The notes beneath the pieces are model-generated. The model was not told the DNA's origin and did no database searches. It saw nothing but the letters and a program-made list of their open reading frames with translations. DNA of 64,000 nt from Rhodobacteraceae bacterium M382 (GTDB lineage Bacteria; Pseudomonadota; Alphaproteobacteria; Rhodobacterales; Rhodobacteraceae): the NCBI GenBank assembly GCA_025141015.1, contig CP081101.1:186001-250000 (forward strand), in the 5' to 3' direction. Made by a program: the position numbers and the translations under genes. Of the stretch, positions 40,878 to 52,862 are shown piece by piece. Numbering within the stretch: the stretch's first letter is position 1; every line of letters begins with the position of its first letter.

Positions 40878-42032
40878 TCAATCTTCACCAAGCGGACGAT
40901 CTGCGCCCAACATCCGCCCCATATATCCCAGGAAGTCCCAGATTGTGCCTTCCAGGTCATCCGGAGCCAATGGTCCGGTTTGATAATAGCGGGTGTTCTG
41001 GGCCTTCTGCAGGGTTTCCAACTTTTCCTTGTCCTCGGCGTTGAAGGATTTGCACAGGTCCACATAGGCCACGACCTCGGGATCTTCGGGGTCGGTTTTC
41101 AGCCCGCACACCCCCCAGCGGATCGCCACCTTGTCAGATCCGGCAGGGCGCAGACACAGGAACAGCGTGTAGTTCGACGCAATCGCGCAGACAAAGCTGG
41201 GATAGACGTTGAACAGGACCGAATTGTTCTTTTCCTCGTCCGTCATGTCCGCGTGGAACGGGCCGCGTGGTGGGAAATCGGGGTGGTAATAGGCGCGATA
41301 GGCGGTCCACCGGTCTTCGCCGGGGACCTTTTTGCACAATTGTGTCGGCGTCATCGGCTGCAATGTCTGTGGGTGTGTTGCAAACAGATGATACCCTTCC
41401 ATGAAGTTCTCGGTCAGGTTCTTCCAGTTGGTGTTCCAAACCGTTTCATCCATGAACAGCAGGTTGCGGTCCTCGTGATGATAGTTGTGCAGAATGTTCT
41501 GCAATCCGCCCAGCTGTTCGGCCAGTGGTGCGGCAGTGCCGTCCAGATTGACAAAGATGAAGTTGTTCCAGATCTCGGTGTTCATCTGGGGCAGTTTGCA
41601 GCCTTTGAAATCGAAATTCTTGGCCTTCTTCATCAGCGGCGCGGTTTTCAGGCGGCCATCTGTGTCATAGGTCCAGGCATGATACTGGCAAACAAACGCG
41701 CGTTTGTTGCCGCTGGGGGCTGTTTCCACCAGATTACCACGGTGGCGGCAGACATTCGATAGCACATAGACCTGTTCATCGTGACCGCGTGACACCAACA
41801 ACTGCTCACCGACCAGTTCAGTGGTAAAGAAATCACCGGGGTTTGGCACCTCTCCGACATGGCCCAAACAGATCCATTCCCGGCGAAAGATGTGTTCCTT
41901 TTCCAGTTCGAGAAAATCGGCCGACGTATAAAAGCTGGGCGGCATGGTGCGCGCTTGTTCACGATCCAGCGCTTTGAGCTCGGTCAGTTCATTGCGCAAG
42001 GCATCGACCGTTTTGATTTGGGTTGCGGGCAT
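40878..42032 (-). CDS. Rieske non-heme iron oxygenase, alpha subunit
   Basis: A 384-residue Rieske-type oxygenase. CRH at residues 95-97 and CQYH at 115-118 bind the [2Fe-2S] cluster (C-x-H-x17-C-x2-H), and NFMEGYHLFATH near residue 205 carries the two histidines of the mononuclear iron site. ATG 42032 follows CAGGGGAA. Relatives demethylate glycine betaine, proline betaine or carnitine derivatives, or hydroxylate aromatics. No reductase or ferredoxin gene is beside it, so electrons must come from elsewhere. The context (GlxA-type regulator, DAO oxidase) favours N-demethylation of a quaternary amine; this is inference. Confidence 0.89.
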   Translation of the reverse strand: MPATQIKTVDALRNELTELKALDREQARTMPPSFYTSADFLELEKEHIFRREWICLGHVGEVPNPGDFFTTELVGEQLLVSRGHDEQVYVLSNVCRHRGNLVETAPSGNKRAFVCQYHAWTYDTDGRLKTAPLMKKAKNFDFKGCKLPQMNTEIWNNFIFVNLDGTAAPLAEQLGGLQNILHNYHHEDRNLLFMDETVWNTNWKNLTENFMEGYHLFATHPQTLQPMTPTQLCKKVPGEDRWTAYRAYYHPDFPPRGPFHADMTDEEKNNSVLFNVYPSFVCAIASNYTLFLCLRPAGSDKVAIRWGVCGLKTDPEDPEVVAYVDLCKSFNAEDKEKLETLQKAQNTRYYQTGPLAPDDLEGTIWDFLGYMGRMLGADRPLGED

Positions 42033-42210
42033 GTGATTCCCCTGCTGCGTTTCATCTGTGATCACAGTTTCGTAGCACGAAAAAATTCACGACGCCAAGG
42101 AAAATTCGCATCTCTTTTGGTCCCGCGCCCTGACGGGGACGGATCAGTTCATATAACCGACGTAAAAGTCATGTGTTTCGGCACCCAAATCGGGCAGGTG
42201 TAGGGCACGC

Positions 42211-42240
42211 AAAAAGACCGACCCCATTGCCCGGGATCGG
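42211..42240 (-). terminator. Rho-independent terminator of the Pit gene
   Basis: On the minus strand the stem CCGATCCC (42240-42233) pairs with GGGGTCGG (42225-42218), with one G-T pair and a 7-base loop, followed by TCTTTTT (42217-42211). It is 31 bp after the permease stop. Confidence 0.75.
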
Positions 42241-42270
42241 CCTTGCTTTGGGATCAAATCTGACCTGTGA

Positions 42271-43755
42271 TCAGGCCGCGATGCCCCGGATAACCCAAAA
42301 AATGACAGCCGACAGAAGCGCCGCAGCAGGCACGGTTATCACCCAAGCTGCGATAATTGTCAGGAAATGTGACCGACGTACCAGCTTGCGGCGCCGGCGT
42401 TCTTCTTTGGCAATGGTCGGACGGTCCGGGATCTCTACGCGCGCCTTCTTCAGGCGACGCTCTGTATCCCATTCGCGGAAGAACCCAACGCCGAACACAC
42501 CACCTACGGCAATGTGGGTCGAGCTCACCGGCAACCCCAGCCAGCTGGCCACAATGACCGTAATTGCGGCTGACAGGGCCACACAATAGGCGCGCATCGG
42601 GTTCAGTTTGGTGATCTGGCTACCCACCATGCGGATCAATTTTGGCCCGAACAGGAACAGACCGAACGAAATCCCAAAGGCTCCGATGATCATGACCCAG
42701 AACGGTATGCTGACGGCCGCTGTGAAATCCCCGGACTGCGACGCCTGTACGATCGCGGCCAGTGGACCAACCGCATTCGCCACGTCATTTGCGCCATGGG
42801 CAAAGCTGAGCAAGGCTGCGGAAACAACCAGCGGAATGCCAAACAGAACCTTGAGCGACTTGTTGCGGTTTTCCAAACCTTCGGATTGGCGTCGGATGAA
42901 CGGAATCATGGCCAACCAGATGCCGATCCCGACCGCAACACCGATTATCAGAGCCATCTGAATATCGATCTTGATGATCTTTTTCAAACCTTTGAGCGCC
43001 AGATAAGCGGCAAAGGCACCGGCCATAATACCGACCAGAACAGGCACCCATTTCCGTGCCGCAGCAATTTTGTCGGGCTGATAGACAATCCGTGCTTTGA
43101 TGAACCACAGGAACCCGGCCGCTACGACACCACCCAAAACCGGTGAAATCACCCAGCTGGCAGCAATTTTGCCCATGGTGCCCCAACTGACGGCACCAAA
43201 TCCGGCCGCCGCGATCCCGGCTCCCATCACGCCGCCCACGACGGAATGGGTGGTCGATACCGGTGCGCCGACCCAGGTCGCCAGGTTCACCCACAGAGCT
43301 GACGACAGCAGCGCTGCCAGCATCGCCCAGATAAAGACTTCGGCTGTTCCCATGCTTTCGGGTGCGATGATACCCTTGGCAATGGTCGATACCACGTCGC
43401 CCCCGGCCAACAAGGCACCCATACTTTCAAAAATCGCAGCAATGGCGATCGCACCGCCCATGGTCAGGGCATTGGCCCCCACCGCAGGGCCCATATTGTT
43501 GGCCACGTCGTTGGCGCCAATATTCAACGCCATATAGGCACCAAACCCGGCCGCAATCACGACGATCATCGTGTTACTGGTCTGCCCAAAGAACAATGCA
43601 GCGGCCAACCCGGCTAGAACAACAAAGATAAACGCGATACCCGGCCCAACCATCGGGCGGGCGGCATAGCTCGTTGCCTTTTCCAAGTTCGAAAACCGAC
43701 CGAGATCCCGGTCAAGCGTTTCAAGGTGGCGGGGTTCAAAGTTTTTCTTGGTCAT
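42271..43755 (-). CDS. pit: Pit-family inorganic phosphate permease
   Basis: A 494-residue inner-membrane protein with about ten membrane segments. The two Pit signature repeats are visible: GANDVANNMGPAVGANALT near residue 80 and GANDVANAVGPLAAIV near residue 325, each with the conserved GANDVAN, plus GAPVSTTHSVVGGV and GLPVSSTHIAVGGVFGVG. It imports phosphate, usually as a metal-phosphate complex, by proton symport. It is larger than E. coli-type PitA paralogues of some alphaproteobacteria because of a polar N-terminal extension. It stands alone between the Rieske gene and the right icd copy. Confidence 0.92.
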   Translation of the reverse strand: MTKKNFEPRHLETLDRDLGRFSNLEKATSYAARPMVGPGIAFIFVVLAGLAAALFFGQTSNTMIVVIAAGFGAYMALNIGANDVANNMGPAVGANALTMGGAIAIAAIFESMGALLAGGDVVSTIAKGIIAPESMGTAEVFIWAMLAALLSSALWVNLATWVGAPVSTTHSVVGGVMGAGIAAAGFGAVSWGTMGKIAASWVISPVLGGVVAAGFLWFIKARIVYQPDKIAAARKWVPVLVGIMAGAFAAYLALKGLKKIIKIDIQMALIIGVAVGIGIWLAMIPFIRRQSEGLENRNKSLKVLFGIPLVVSAALLSFAHGANDVANAVGPLAAIVQASQSGDFTAAVSIPFWVMIIGAFGISFGLFLFGPKLIRMVGSQITKLNPMRAYCVALSAAITVIVASWLGLPVSSTHIAVGGVFGVGFFREWDTERRLKKARVEIPDRPTIAKEERRRRKLVRRSHFLTIIAAWVITVPAAALLSAVIFWVIRGIAA

Positions 43756-43917
43756 AGGGCCCTCAGCGGTTCTTGGTTCCAGCTCGTAGGTGGGGCGTCC
43801 GCGCTTTTCAACAGCTGATCGAAAATGCCCCCTACCTGGCTTTATTGACTTTGCCGGTGCGGCTTCTAGGGCACATTCTCAACAAAAATTGGCTCATGTC
43901 ATGCTGCCGTTACAAAG

Positions 43918-43947
43918 AAGCCCCCGGAGATTTTTCTTCGGGGGCTT
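43918..43947 (-). terminator. Rho-independent terminator of icd copy B
   Basis: Same hairpin as at 35133-35162, mirrored: CGGGGGCTT-type stem with an A-rich loop, 28 bp after the icd stop on the minus strand. Confidence 0.8.
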
Positions 43948-43974
43948 GCTTTGATTCTGGGTCATCCTGTTTTG

Positions 43975-46203
<2,229 letters not shown>

Positions 46204-46443
46204 GGGTCTCTTACCTTTTCTGCCCGTCCAGGGCCATGAGATCTGAGAAGGAACGCGCCGAACGACATCATGCCGTACAGCCGCCAACCGTATGCGGAAC
46301 CCTGAGGTCACCCCTCCATCCGCACAAAAAAACAACGCACAATCCCAATAGATCAACACGCCAACAGGTTCAATCACATCAAAACGCGCATTTCGACACA
46401 CCGCATAAATCAAATTCAACAGGGGCACCGCGTCGCCCGCAGG

Positions 46444-46845
46444 TCACGCAGACCTTTTGGCCATGTCTGCCAGCACTGCCATCGCGTCCTGTTCTCGCCC
46501 GTCCGGCACGAACAAGTGGTCATGATAGAACCCCGACACAGGGTTGACCCCCATGCCCTGCCCGGCCAACGCCGTGGTGATCCGCGCCAGAAAACCCACG
46601 GCTTCCAACGATGAATGCACACCCAAAGTAATCATGCGACTTGGGAACTCCCAGGTCAGTCCTGCCGCCTCGGCCTCCTCTTGCAACAAGATGAGCGTCA
46701 CGCCTTCGGCCTCATGAAAGATCATCCTGGGGTGCACCCCATCCGGCACACCCCGGTCAGGCACTGTCGCAAACACATACAATCCCTTATCAAGCCTGGC
46801 CGACATAGATCCAACAAGAACATCCAAATTTGTCTCACCACCCAT
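46444..46845 (-). CDS. ACT-domain protein (ACT_3-like)
   Basis: A 133-residue protein made of two ACT-like halves: LDVLVGSMSARLDKGLYVFATVP...HEAEGVTLILLQEEAEAAGL and MITLGVHSSLEAVGFLARITTALAGQGMGVNPVSGFYHDHLFVP. ACT domains bind small ligands, often amino acids, and the family has no fixed enzymatic role. ATG 46845 has AAGGA about six bases upstream; an earlier ATG at 46860 is possible. The icd copy B duplication begins 16 bp after its stop. It is divergent from tex. Confidence 0.8.
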   Translation of the reverse strand: MGGETNLDVLVGSMSARLDKGLYVFATVPDRGVPDGVHPRMIFHEAEGVTLILLQEEAEAAGLTWEFPSRMITLGVHSSLEAVGFLARITTALAGQGMGVNPVSGFYHDHLFVPDGREQDAMAVLADMAKRSA

Positions 46846-47033
46846 CGGCGTTCCTTTCATGATTGCGCTCCAACAGGCCGATTTGCTGCACGTGCAATAG
46901 CGATCTCCTGCTGTGTCGGCATAGAAGCCTGTAATCCATTCTGCGACAACCCTGCCACACGCAGATAGGGGATTTCGGTTTTTGGTTCTGGCGATATAAC
47001 TGAGATCCCGATTTCCTGTTTCTGGAGCCGAAC

Positions 47034-49382
47034 TTGGACACGCCTGCCCGTATTGCCCGCACTATCGCAACTGAAATCAGCGCCCGCCCAGACCAGGTCG
47101 GTGCCGCGGTCAAGTTGTTGGACGAAGGTGCAACCGTTCCCTTTGTGGCCCGCTATCGCAAGGAAGTGACAGGAGGACTGGATGATACACAATTGCGAAC
47201 ATTGTCTGATCGATTGTCCTATCTGCGAGAGCTGGAAGCCCGCCGTGACACCATCCTGAAGTCGATCAAGGATCAGGACAAGCTGACGGATGATCTGGCC
47301 AAAGCCATCGTTGCTGCGGACACAAAGGCCCAGCTGGAAGACATATATCTACCATATAAGCCCAAGCGCCGGACCAAGGCGATGATCGCCCGCGAAAACG
47401 GGTTGGAGCCCTTGGCGCAAGCCATTCTGGCAGACCGCAACGCTGATCCCGAACACGTGGCACAGGGTTTTCTGAGCGAAACCGTTGCAACGACCAAGGA
47501 TGCGCTGAACGGTGCCCGAGATATCATCACCGAAGGGTTGGCTGAAAATGCAAATCTGCTGGGTGAATTGCGCGGATTTTTGCAGCGCGAGGCACGGTTG
47601 ACCGCCAAGGTCATCGAAGGTCAAGAGCAGGCAGGGGCCAAGTTCAGCGATTATTTCGAACACTCCGAACTCTGGGCCAATGTTCCATCCCATCGGGCGT
47701 TGGCAATGTTGCGCGCCCAGAAGGAAGGGGTCGTGACTTTGGACATCGGGCCCGATCCCGAAGATGGCGCGGACCGGGCCGAAACCATCGTCGCTGCGCA
47801 CCTGCAGACACGTGGCACTGGCCCTGGCGATCTTTGGCTGCGTAAGGTTGCAGGTTGGACCTGGCGGGTAAAGCTTTCGCTGTCGATGATGGTCGAACTG
47901 ATGGCCGATCTGCGTGCTCGTGCCCAGGAAGAGGCCATTCAGGTCTTTGCCCGCAATCTCAAGGATCTGCTGTTTGCAGCCCCTGCCGGACCGCGCGCGA
48001 CATTGGGGTTGGACCCTGGCATCCGAACCGGGGTCAAAGCTGCGGTTGTTGATGCGACAGGCAAATTGCTGGCCACCGAGACCCTGTACCCATTCCAGCC
48101 CAAGAATGATCTGCGCGGCGCACAAGCCACAATCTACAAGCTGATTGCCGACCACAAGATCGAGTTGATTGCCATCGGCAACGGCACAGCCAGCCGGGAA
48201 ACCGAACGAATGGTGGCTGATACGATCAAAATGCTGCCTAAATCGGTCAAGGCACCGACCAAGGTCGTCGTGTCCGAAGCAGGCGCGTCCGTCTATTCGG
48301 CCTCGGAATTGGCGGCACGGGAGTTTCCTGATCTGGATGTTTCGCTGCGCGGCGCTGTATCCATTGCCCGTCGCCTGCAAGATCCGCTGGCCGAATTGGT
48401 CAAGATCGAACCCAAATCAATCGGCGTCGGACAATATCAGCACGATGTGGATCAACACCGGTTGTCCAAAATGCTCGAAGCCGTGATCGAAGATGTAGTG
48501 AACGCAGTAGGGGTGGACCTGAACATGGCCTCCGCACCTCTTTTGGCCCATGTCTCGGGGCTGGGTCCCGGACTGGCCGAGGCGGTCGTCGCCCATCGTG
48601 ACACCAACGGGGCTTTTGCCTCGCGACGCGAGTTGCTCAAGGTGGCGCGTCTTGGGCCTCGGGCCTATGAACAATGCGCGGGTTTCCTGCGGATCCGAGA
48701 TGGCAAGGAGCCATTGGATGCTTCCTCGGTTCACCCGGAAGCCTACAAGGTTGCGCGCGAGATCGTAAAAGCATGTGGCCGCGATATTCGTCAGATCATG
48801 GGCGACGACACAGCGCTGAATTCACTGCGCGCCGAACAATTCGTGACTGATACCTTTGGGCTGCCGACGGTCCGCGACATTTTTGCCGAACTGGAGAAAC
48901 CTGGCCGTGATCCCCGCCCCAGCTTTGTAACTGCATCCTTTGCGGATGGAGTCGAAACGATGGCTGACCTGAAACCCGGAATGGTGCTGGAAGGAACGGT
49001 AACCAATGTCGCGGCCTTTGGCGCATTTGTCGACATCGGGGTACACCAGGATGGATTGGTGCACGTCAGCCAGCTGGCCGACCGATTTGTCAAAGATCCC
49101 CATGAGGTGGTGAAGACAGGTCAGGTGGTCAAGGTCACCGTGACCGAAGTCGATGTGGCGCGCAAACGTATCGGGTTAACCATGCGCAAGGATGGCGGGG
49201 CTTCGGCCCGAGATGATCGAAATGCACGGGGCCAGCGCACGGAACAGAAACGTGGTGACAAGGGCGGCCGCGGCAGCAATGCTCCAGGCGGGAAACAACC
49301 CATGAAATCCAGTCCCAAGGGTGGTGGTCAATCGACCGGTGCCCTTGGGGCAGCCTTGCAAGACGCCTTTAAGAAGCGGTGA
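47034..49382 (+). CDS. tex: Tex-family RNA-binding transcription accessory protein
   Basis: A 782-residue Tex protein, full length for the family. It has the N-terminal helical region ([21 protein letters not shown]), a YqgF/RNase H-like domain ([23 protein letters not shown], about residue 325), a helix-hairpin-helix region ([26 protein letters not shown]) and a C-terminal S1 domain ([35 protein letters not shown]), then a basic, glycine-rich tail. It binds nucleic acid and is linked to transcription. I use TTG 47034 after CTGGAG; no ATG is better placed. Housekeeping gene, unrelated to its neighbours. Confidence 0.95.
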   Translation: MDTPARIARTIATEISARPDQVGAAVKLLDEGATVPFVARYRKEVTGGLDDTQLRTLSDRLSYLRELEARRDTILKSIKDQDKLTDDLAKAIVAADTKAQLEDIYLPYKPKRRTKAMIARENGLEPLAQAILADRNADPEHVAQGFLSETVATTKDALNGARDIITEGLAENANLLGELRGFLQREARLTAKVIEGQEQAGAKFSDYFEHSELWANVPSHRALAMLRAQKEGVVTLDIGPDPEDGADRAETIVAAHLQTRGTGPGDLWLRKVAGWTWRVKLSLSMMVELMADLRARAQEEAIQVFARNLKDLLFAAPAGPRATLGLDPGIRTGVKAAVVDATGKLLATETLYPFQPKNDLRGAQATIYKLIADHKIELIAIGNGTASRETERMVADTIKMLPKSVKAPTKVVVSEAGASVYSASELAAREFPDLDVSLRGAVSIARRLQDPLAELVKIEPKSIGVGQYQHDVDQHRLSKMLEAVIEDVVNAVGVDLNMASAPLLAHVSGLGPGLAEAVVAHRDTNGAFASRRELLKVARLGPRAYEQCAGFLRIRDGKEPLDASSVHPEAYKVAREIVKACGRDIRQIMGDDTALNSLRAEQFVTDTFGLPTVRDIFAELEKPGRDPRPSFVTASFADGVETMADLKPGMVLEGTVTNVAAFGAFVDIGVHQDGLVHVSQLADRFVKDPHEVVKTGQVVKVTVTEVDVARKRIGLTMRKDGGASARDDRNARGQRTEQKRGDKGGRGSNAPGGKQPMKSSPKGGGQSTGALGAALQDAFKKR

Positions 49383-49389
49383 AACCAGT

Positions 49390-49414
49390 GTGCGGGGGGC
49401 CTGGCCCCTCGCAC
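49390..49414. terminator. GC-rich hairpin between convergent tex and lysR genes
   Basis: GTGCG at 49390-49394 pairs with CGCAC at 49410-49414, enclosing G-rich and C-rich arms and a small loop. No T tract follows, so termination strength is uncertain. Confidence 0.45.
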
Positions 49415-49421
49415 GGTGTTC

Positions 49422-50303
49422 TCAAACCTTCTTTTGCCAATCGAATTGAATCACCAGATCGGCCAACTCGCTGGCGAGTTCCCTGAACTGTGATCGTTCA
49501 CGCAACAGCATATGGACTTGCCGACGATCATGCAGCCCCCGGATCTGGCGGAACCGGAGATCATGCGGCGTCAGATGCGCGACTGACCGCGGCAAGATCG
49601 TCACCCAATTGCGCGTGTGCACCATGGAAATTAGCGACAAGGTATTGTGCACCGTCACATTGCATTCACCAAAGGCTGCCCGAAATTCACGGGTTTCGAT
49701 CTGATTGCAGAGCGCATTCATGACGAACCCCGCGGCCATCACGTCAGCCAGATCCGGTGTGTCCCCTTGCAACGCCAACGGATGATCCGGCGCACAGATC
49801 AGACCGAACTCATCATCAAACAAGGGCAAGTTTTGTATACCGTTCAGGACGTGTTCGCCAGACACCACCCCCAGATCCGCCTGCCCCTGGAACAGGGCAT
49901 CGATGACCTGCTGCGTATCCGTATCACGCAGTTCGATCATCAATTGTGGATGTCGTCGCGCCATGGTTTCGATCGCAGACGGAAACACCAGCCCCGCCAC
50001 TGACGGAATGGACGCGATCCGGATCAGCCCCCGAGGGGCCTGTGCCGAGGTTTCTATGGTCTTGATCGTGTCGTCAAATTGGCGCAACTGGATCTGAGCC
50101 AATTCGAACACCTGCTGACCAAGGCCAGTCAACCTGTTCTTGCGTTCTCCTTCGAACAAACGCTGGTCCAGATGCTCTTCGAGCTGCTTCAACGTCATCG
50201 AAACCGCAGACTGTGTGCGCCCCAGCCGTTGGGCCGCTTCTGACAGGTTGCCCACCTGTGCAACCACGCTGAAACAGCGCAGCATTTCGATTTTGATGGC
50301 CAT
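49422..50303 (-). CDS. LysR-family regulator of the BCCT operon
   Basis: A 293-residue LysR regulator. The HTH reads EMLRCFSVVAQVGNLSEAAQRLGRTQSAVSMTLKQLEEHLDQRLF, and the effector domain begins near residue 92 (GLIRIASIPSVAGLVFPSA). It is divergent from the aldehyde dehydrogenase gene; the 101-bp gap holds CAGTTTGAATTTGACTGATG-type AT-rich sequence with repeated CTGA..TCAG pieces (50318-50358) that could be its binding site. It probably controls the run from 50405 to 58160. Confidence 0.88.
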   Translation of the reverse strand: MAIKIEMLRCFSVVAQVGNLSEAAQRLGRTQSAVSMTLKQLEEHLDQRLFEGERKNRLTGLGQQVFELAQIQLRQFDDTIKTIETSAQAPRGLIRIASIPSVAGLVFPSAIETMARRHPQLMIELRDTDTQQVIDALFQGQADLGVVSGEHVLNGIQNLPLFDDEFGLICAPDHPLALQGDTPDLADVMAAGFVMNALCNQIETREFRAAFGECNVTVHNTLSLISMVHTRNWVTILPRSVAHLTPHDLRFRQIRGLHDRRQVHMLLRERSQFRELASELADLVIQFDWQKKV

Positions 50304-50404
50304 ACTTCAATTTTCCTGAAACTGACTTAAACAGTTTGAATTTGACTGATGTCAGTTCCAGAGTCCATCCTGCCCTATCTCTTAGACATGTGTGGACCCT
50401 GGTA

Positions 50405-51856
50405 ATGGCTGATACGAAACTGAACCTGATCGCTGGCGAATGGCTGACAGGCGAAAGCGAAATCGAAAACCGCAACCCTTCGGATCTGAGCGATCTGGTC
50501 GGCCTCTTTGCCCAGGCCAGCGCCGATCAGCTGGATGCGACGCTGGATCAGGCACGGATTGCACAGGCCGAATGGGGCGCCTACGGCATGGAGCGCAAAC
50601 AGGCCGTCCTGATGAACATCGGCAACGAACTGATGGCCCGCGCCGAAGAGTTGGGCACACTGCTCAGCCGCGAAGAGGGAAAACCTTTTGCCGAAGGCAA
50701 AGGGGAAGTTTACCGCGCCGGTCAGTTCTTTACCTATTACGCCGCCGAATGCCTGCGTCAGCTGGGTGAAAACGCAGATTCCGTGCGCCCCGGCGTCGAG
50801 GTGGACGTGCGTCGCGAAGCGGTTGGTACCGTCGCCATCATCAGCCCCTGGAACTTTCCCACCGCGACCGCATCATGGAAGATCGCGCCAGCGCTGTGTT
50901 ATGGCAACGCTGTGGTATGGAAACCTGCGAACATCACCCCCGCGTCCGCTGTGGCCCTGACCGAAATCATCAACCGTCAGGACATCCCCAAGGGTCTGTT
51001 CTCGTTGGTCATGGGGTCGGGCCGCAGCATCGGCCAGCGCCTGGTCGAAAGCCCCAAGGTCGACGCCATCACCTTTACCGGCTCAGTTCCGGTCGGCAAA
51101 GGTATCGCTGCGGCTGCAATCCAGAACCTGACCAAGGTTCAGATGGAAATGGGGTCGAAAAACGCGCTGGCTGTCATGGATGATGCTGACGTTGATCTGG
51201 CCGTCACCCTGGCCCTGGGCGGTGCCTTTGGCAGCACTGGTCAGAAATGCACAGCCAGCTCGCGTTTGGTGGTTCATGCCGCCGTGCACGATGCGTTTGT
51301 GGAAAAGCTGGTCGCAGGCGCGCAGGCAATGAAAGTCGGCCACGCGCTGTCCGACGGCATCCAGATGGGCCCCGTCGTCAGCCAGCAGCAGCTGAGCGAA
51401 AACCTGGCCTATGTGGATCTGGGCAAATCCGAAGGTGCCGAACTGGCCTGTGGTGGGCAGCGCCTGGAAATGCCGCACGACGGATTTTACATGTCCCCCG
51501 GCGTATTCCTGAACACCAACAACACCATGCGCATCAACCGCGAAGAGATGTTTGCCCCGCTGACATCCGTCATCAAGGTCGACAGCTATGAAGAGGCGCT
51601 GAGCGTCGTCAATGACACCAACTTTGGCCTGACCTCGGGCATCGTGACCCAGTCTCTGGCCCGCGCCACACATTTCCGTCGCAACGCGCGAACCGGCGTT
51701 GTCACGGTCAACCTGCCCACCGCTGGCACCGACTATCACGTTCCCTTTGGCGGGCGCGGGGACAGCTCATACGGGCCACGCGAACAGGGCAAGGCTGCTG
51801 CTGAATTCTACACAACTGTGAAAACGGCCTACATCTCGGCAGGGAGCCCCATGTAA
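50405..51856 (+). CDS. Aldehyde dehydrogenase (2-oxoglutarate-semialdehyde dehydrogenase-like)
   Basis: A 483-residue ALDH. ATG 50405 (MADTKLN) is used; an upstream frame to 50336 lies in the control region. Landmarks are ISPWNFPTATASWKIAPAL, TFTGSVPVGKGIA, VQMEMGSKNALAVMDDAD with the catalytic glutamate, and FGSTGQKCTASSRLVV with the catalytic cysteine near residue 283. The GSTGQ.CTASSR form is common in 2-oxoglutarate-semialdehyde dehydrogenases, the last step of hydroxyproline and pentose-acid breakdown. Its stop overlaps the next start by one base. Substrate assignment is tentative. Confidence 0.88.
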   Translation: MADTKLNLIAGEWLTGESEIENRNPSDLSDLVGLFAQASADQLDATLDQARIAQAEWGAYGMERKQAVLMNIGNELMARAEELGTLLSREEGKPFAEGKGEVYRAGQFFTYYAAECLRQLGENADSVRPGVEVDVRREAVGTVAIISPWNFPTATASWKIAPALCYGNAVVWKPANITPASAVALTEIINRQDIPKGLFSLVMGSGRSIGQRLVESPKVDAITFTGSVPVGKGIAAAAIQNLTKVQMEMGSKNALAVMDDADVDLAVTLALGGAFGSTGQKCTASSRLVVHAAVHDAFVEKLVAGAQAMKVGHALSDGIQMGPVVSQQQLSENLAYVDLGKSEGAELACGGQRLEMPHDGFYMSPGVFLNTNNTMRINREEMFAPLTSVIKVDSYEEALSVVNDTNFGLTSGIVTQSLARATHFRRNARTGVVTVNLPTAGTDYHVPFGGRGDSSYGPREQGKAAAEFYTTVKTAYISAGSPM

Positions 51857-52830
51857 TGCGTATCGATTGCTTGCAGTACGCCAATTGGTCGGAAAAGATC
51901 TTTCGCCAGATGCGCGAAGGCGGTGTGGACGCGGTCCATGTCACCATCGCTTATCACGAAAATTTCCGTGAAACCGTGTTGAATTTCGAACAGTGGAACC
52001 GCTGGTTCGAACAATACCCGGATCTGATCATGAAGGGACGGTGGGCAAGCGATATCGACAAAGCCAGAGCAACAGGCCGCACGGCCATCTTCTTTGGCTT
52101 TCAAAACCCCAGCCCGATCGAAGACGACATCGGGCTGGTGGAAATCGTGCACACATTGGGTGCGCGGTTCATGCAGCTGACCTATAACAACCAGTCTTTG
52201 CTGGCCACCGGCTGTTACGAAGCCGAAGACACCGGCATCACCCGGATGGGCAAACAGGTCATCAAGGAAATGAACCGAGTCGGTCTTGTAGTGGACATGA
52301 GCCATTCGGCGGACCGCTCGACCATCGAGGCCGCCGAGATTTCCGAACGCCCAATCGCGATCACCCATGCCAACCCGCATGAATGGTCCCCTGCTCTGCG
52401 CAACAAAAAGGATGATGTCATCCGCGCAGTGACGGAAAACGGCGGCATGATGGGCTTTTCGGTCTATCCTCATCACCTGAAAGATAAATCGGACTGCACG
52501 CTCAGCAGTTTCTGCGAGATGATCGCACGCACGGCCGAAAAATATGGGGCAAGCCAACTGGGGATTGGCACCGACCTCTGCCAGGACCAACCCGACAGCA
52601 TCGTGGAATGGATGCGCGTCGGACGTTGGTCCAAGGTTATCGACTATGGCGAAGGATCCGCGTCGGCTCCGGGGTTTCCTCCGATGCCGACATGGTTCGA
52701 AGACAACCGCCACTTTGGACAGATCGAAACAGGACTACGCGCGACCGGCCTGAGCAACGATGAAGTTGCCGGGATCATGGGCGGGAACTGGTACAGGTTC
52801 TTTGCCGACAACTTTGGCCCCCGAGGGTAA
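51856..52830 (+). CDS. M19 (renal dipeptidase-like) protein with altered metal site
   Basis: A 324-residue amidohydrolase-fold protein of the M19 family. The C-terminal metal ligands are recognisable: VVDMSHSADRST, IAITHANP and LGIGTDLCQD. At the N-terminus, however, the usual D-x-H-x-D is RIDCLQYANW, and the bridging glutamate (usual form IEG) appears as FGFQNPSP with glutamine. It therefore probably keeps one metal at most, or works on another substrate. Active M19 enzymes cut dipeptides, D-amino-acid linkages or beta-lactam-like rings. No signal peptide is seen, so it is cytosolic. It is translationally coupled to the ALDH gene. Function unknown. Confidence 0.82.
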   Translation: MRIDCLQYANWSEKIFRQMREGGVDAVHVTIAYHENFRETVLNFEQWNRWFEQYPDLIMKGRWASDIDKARATGRTAIFFGFQNPSPIEDDIGLVEIVHTLGARFMQLTYNNQSLLATGCYEAEDTGITRMGKQVIKEMNRVGLVVDMSHSADRSTIEAAEISERPIAITHANPHEWSPALRNKKDDVIRAVTENGGMMGFSVYPHHLKDKSDCTLSSFCEMIARTAEKYGASQLGIGTDLCQDQPDSIVEWMRVGRWSKVIDYGEGSASAPGFPPMPTWFEDNRHFGQIETGLRATGLSNDEVAGIMGGNWYRFFADNFGPRG

Positions 52831-52862
52831 TCCCCGGGGTTGATAAACAAGGGTTTGACCAT

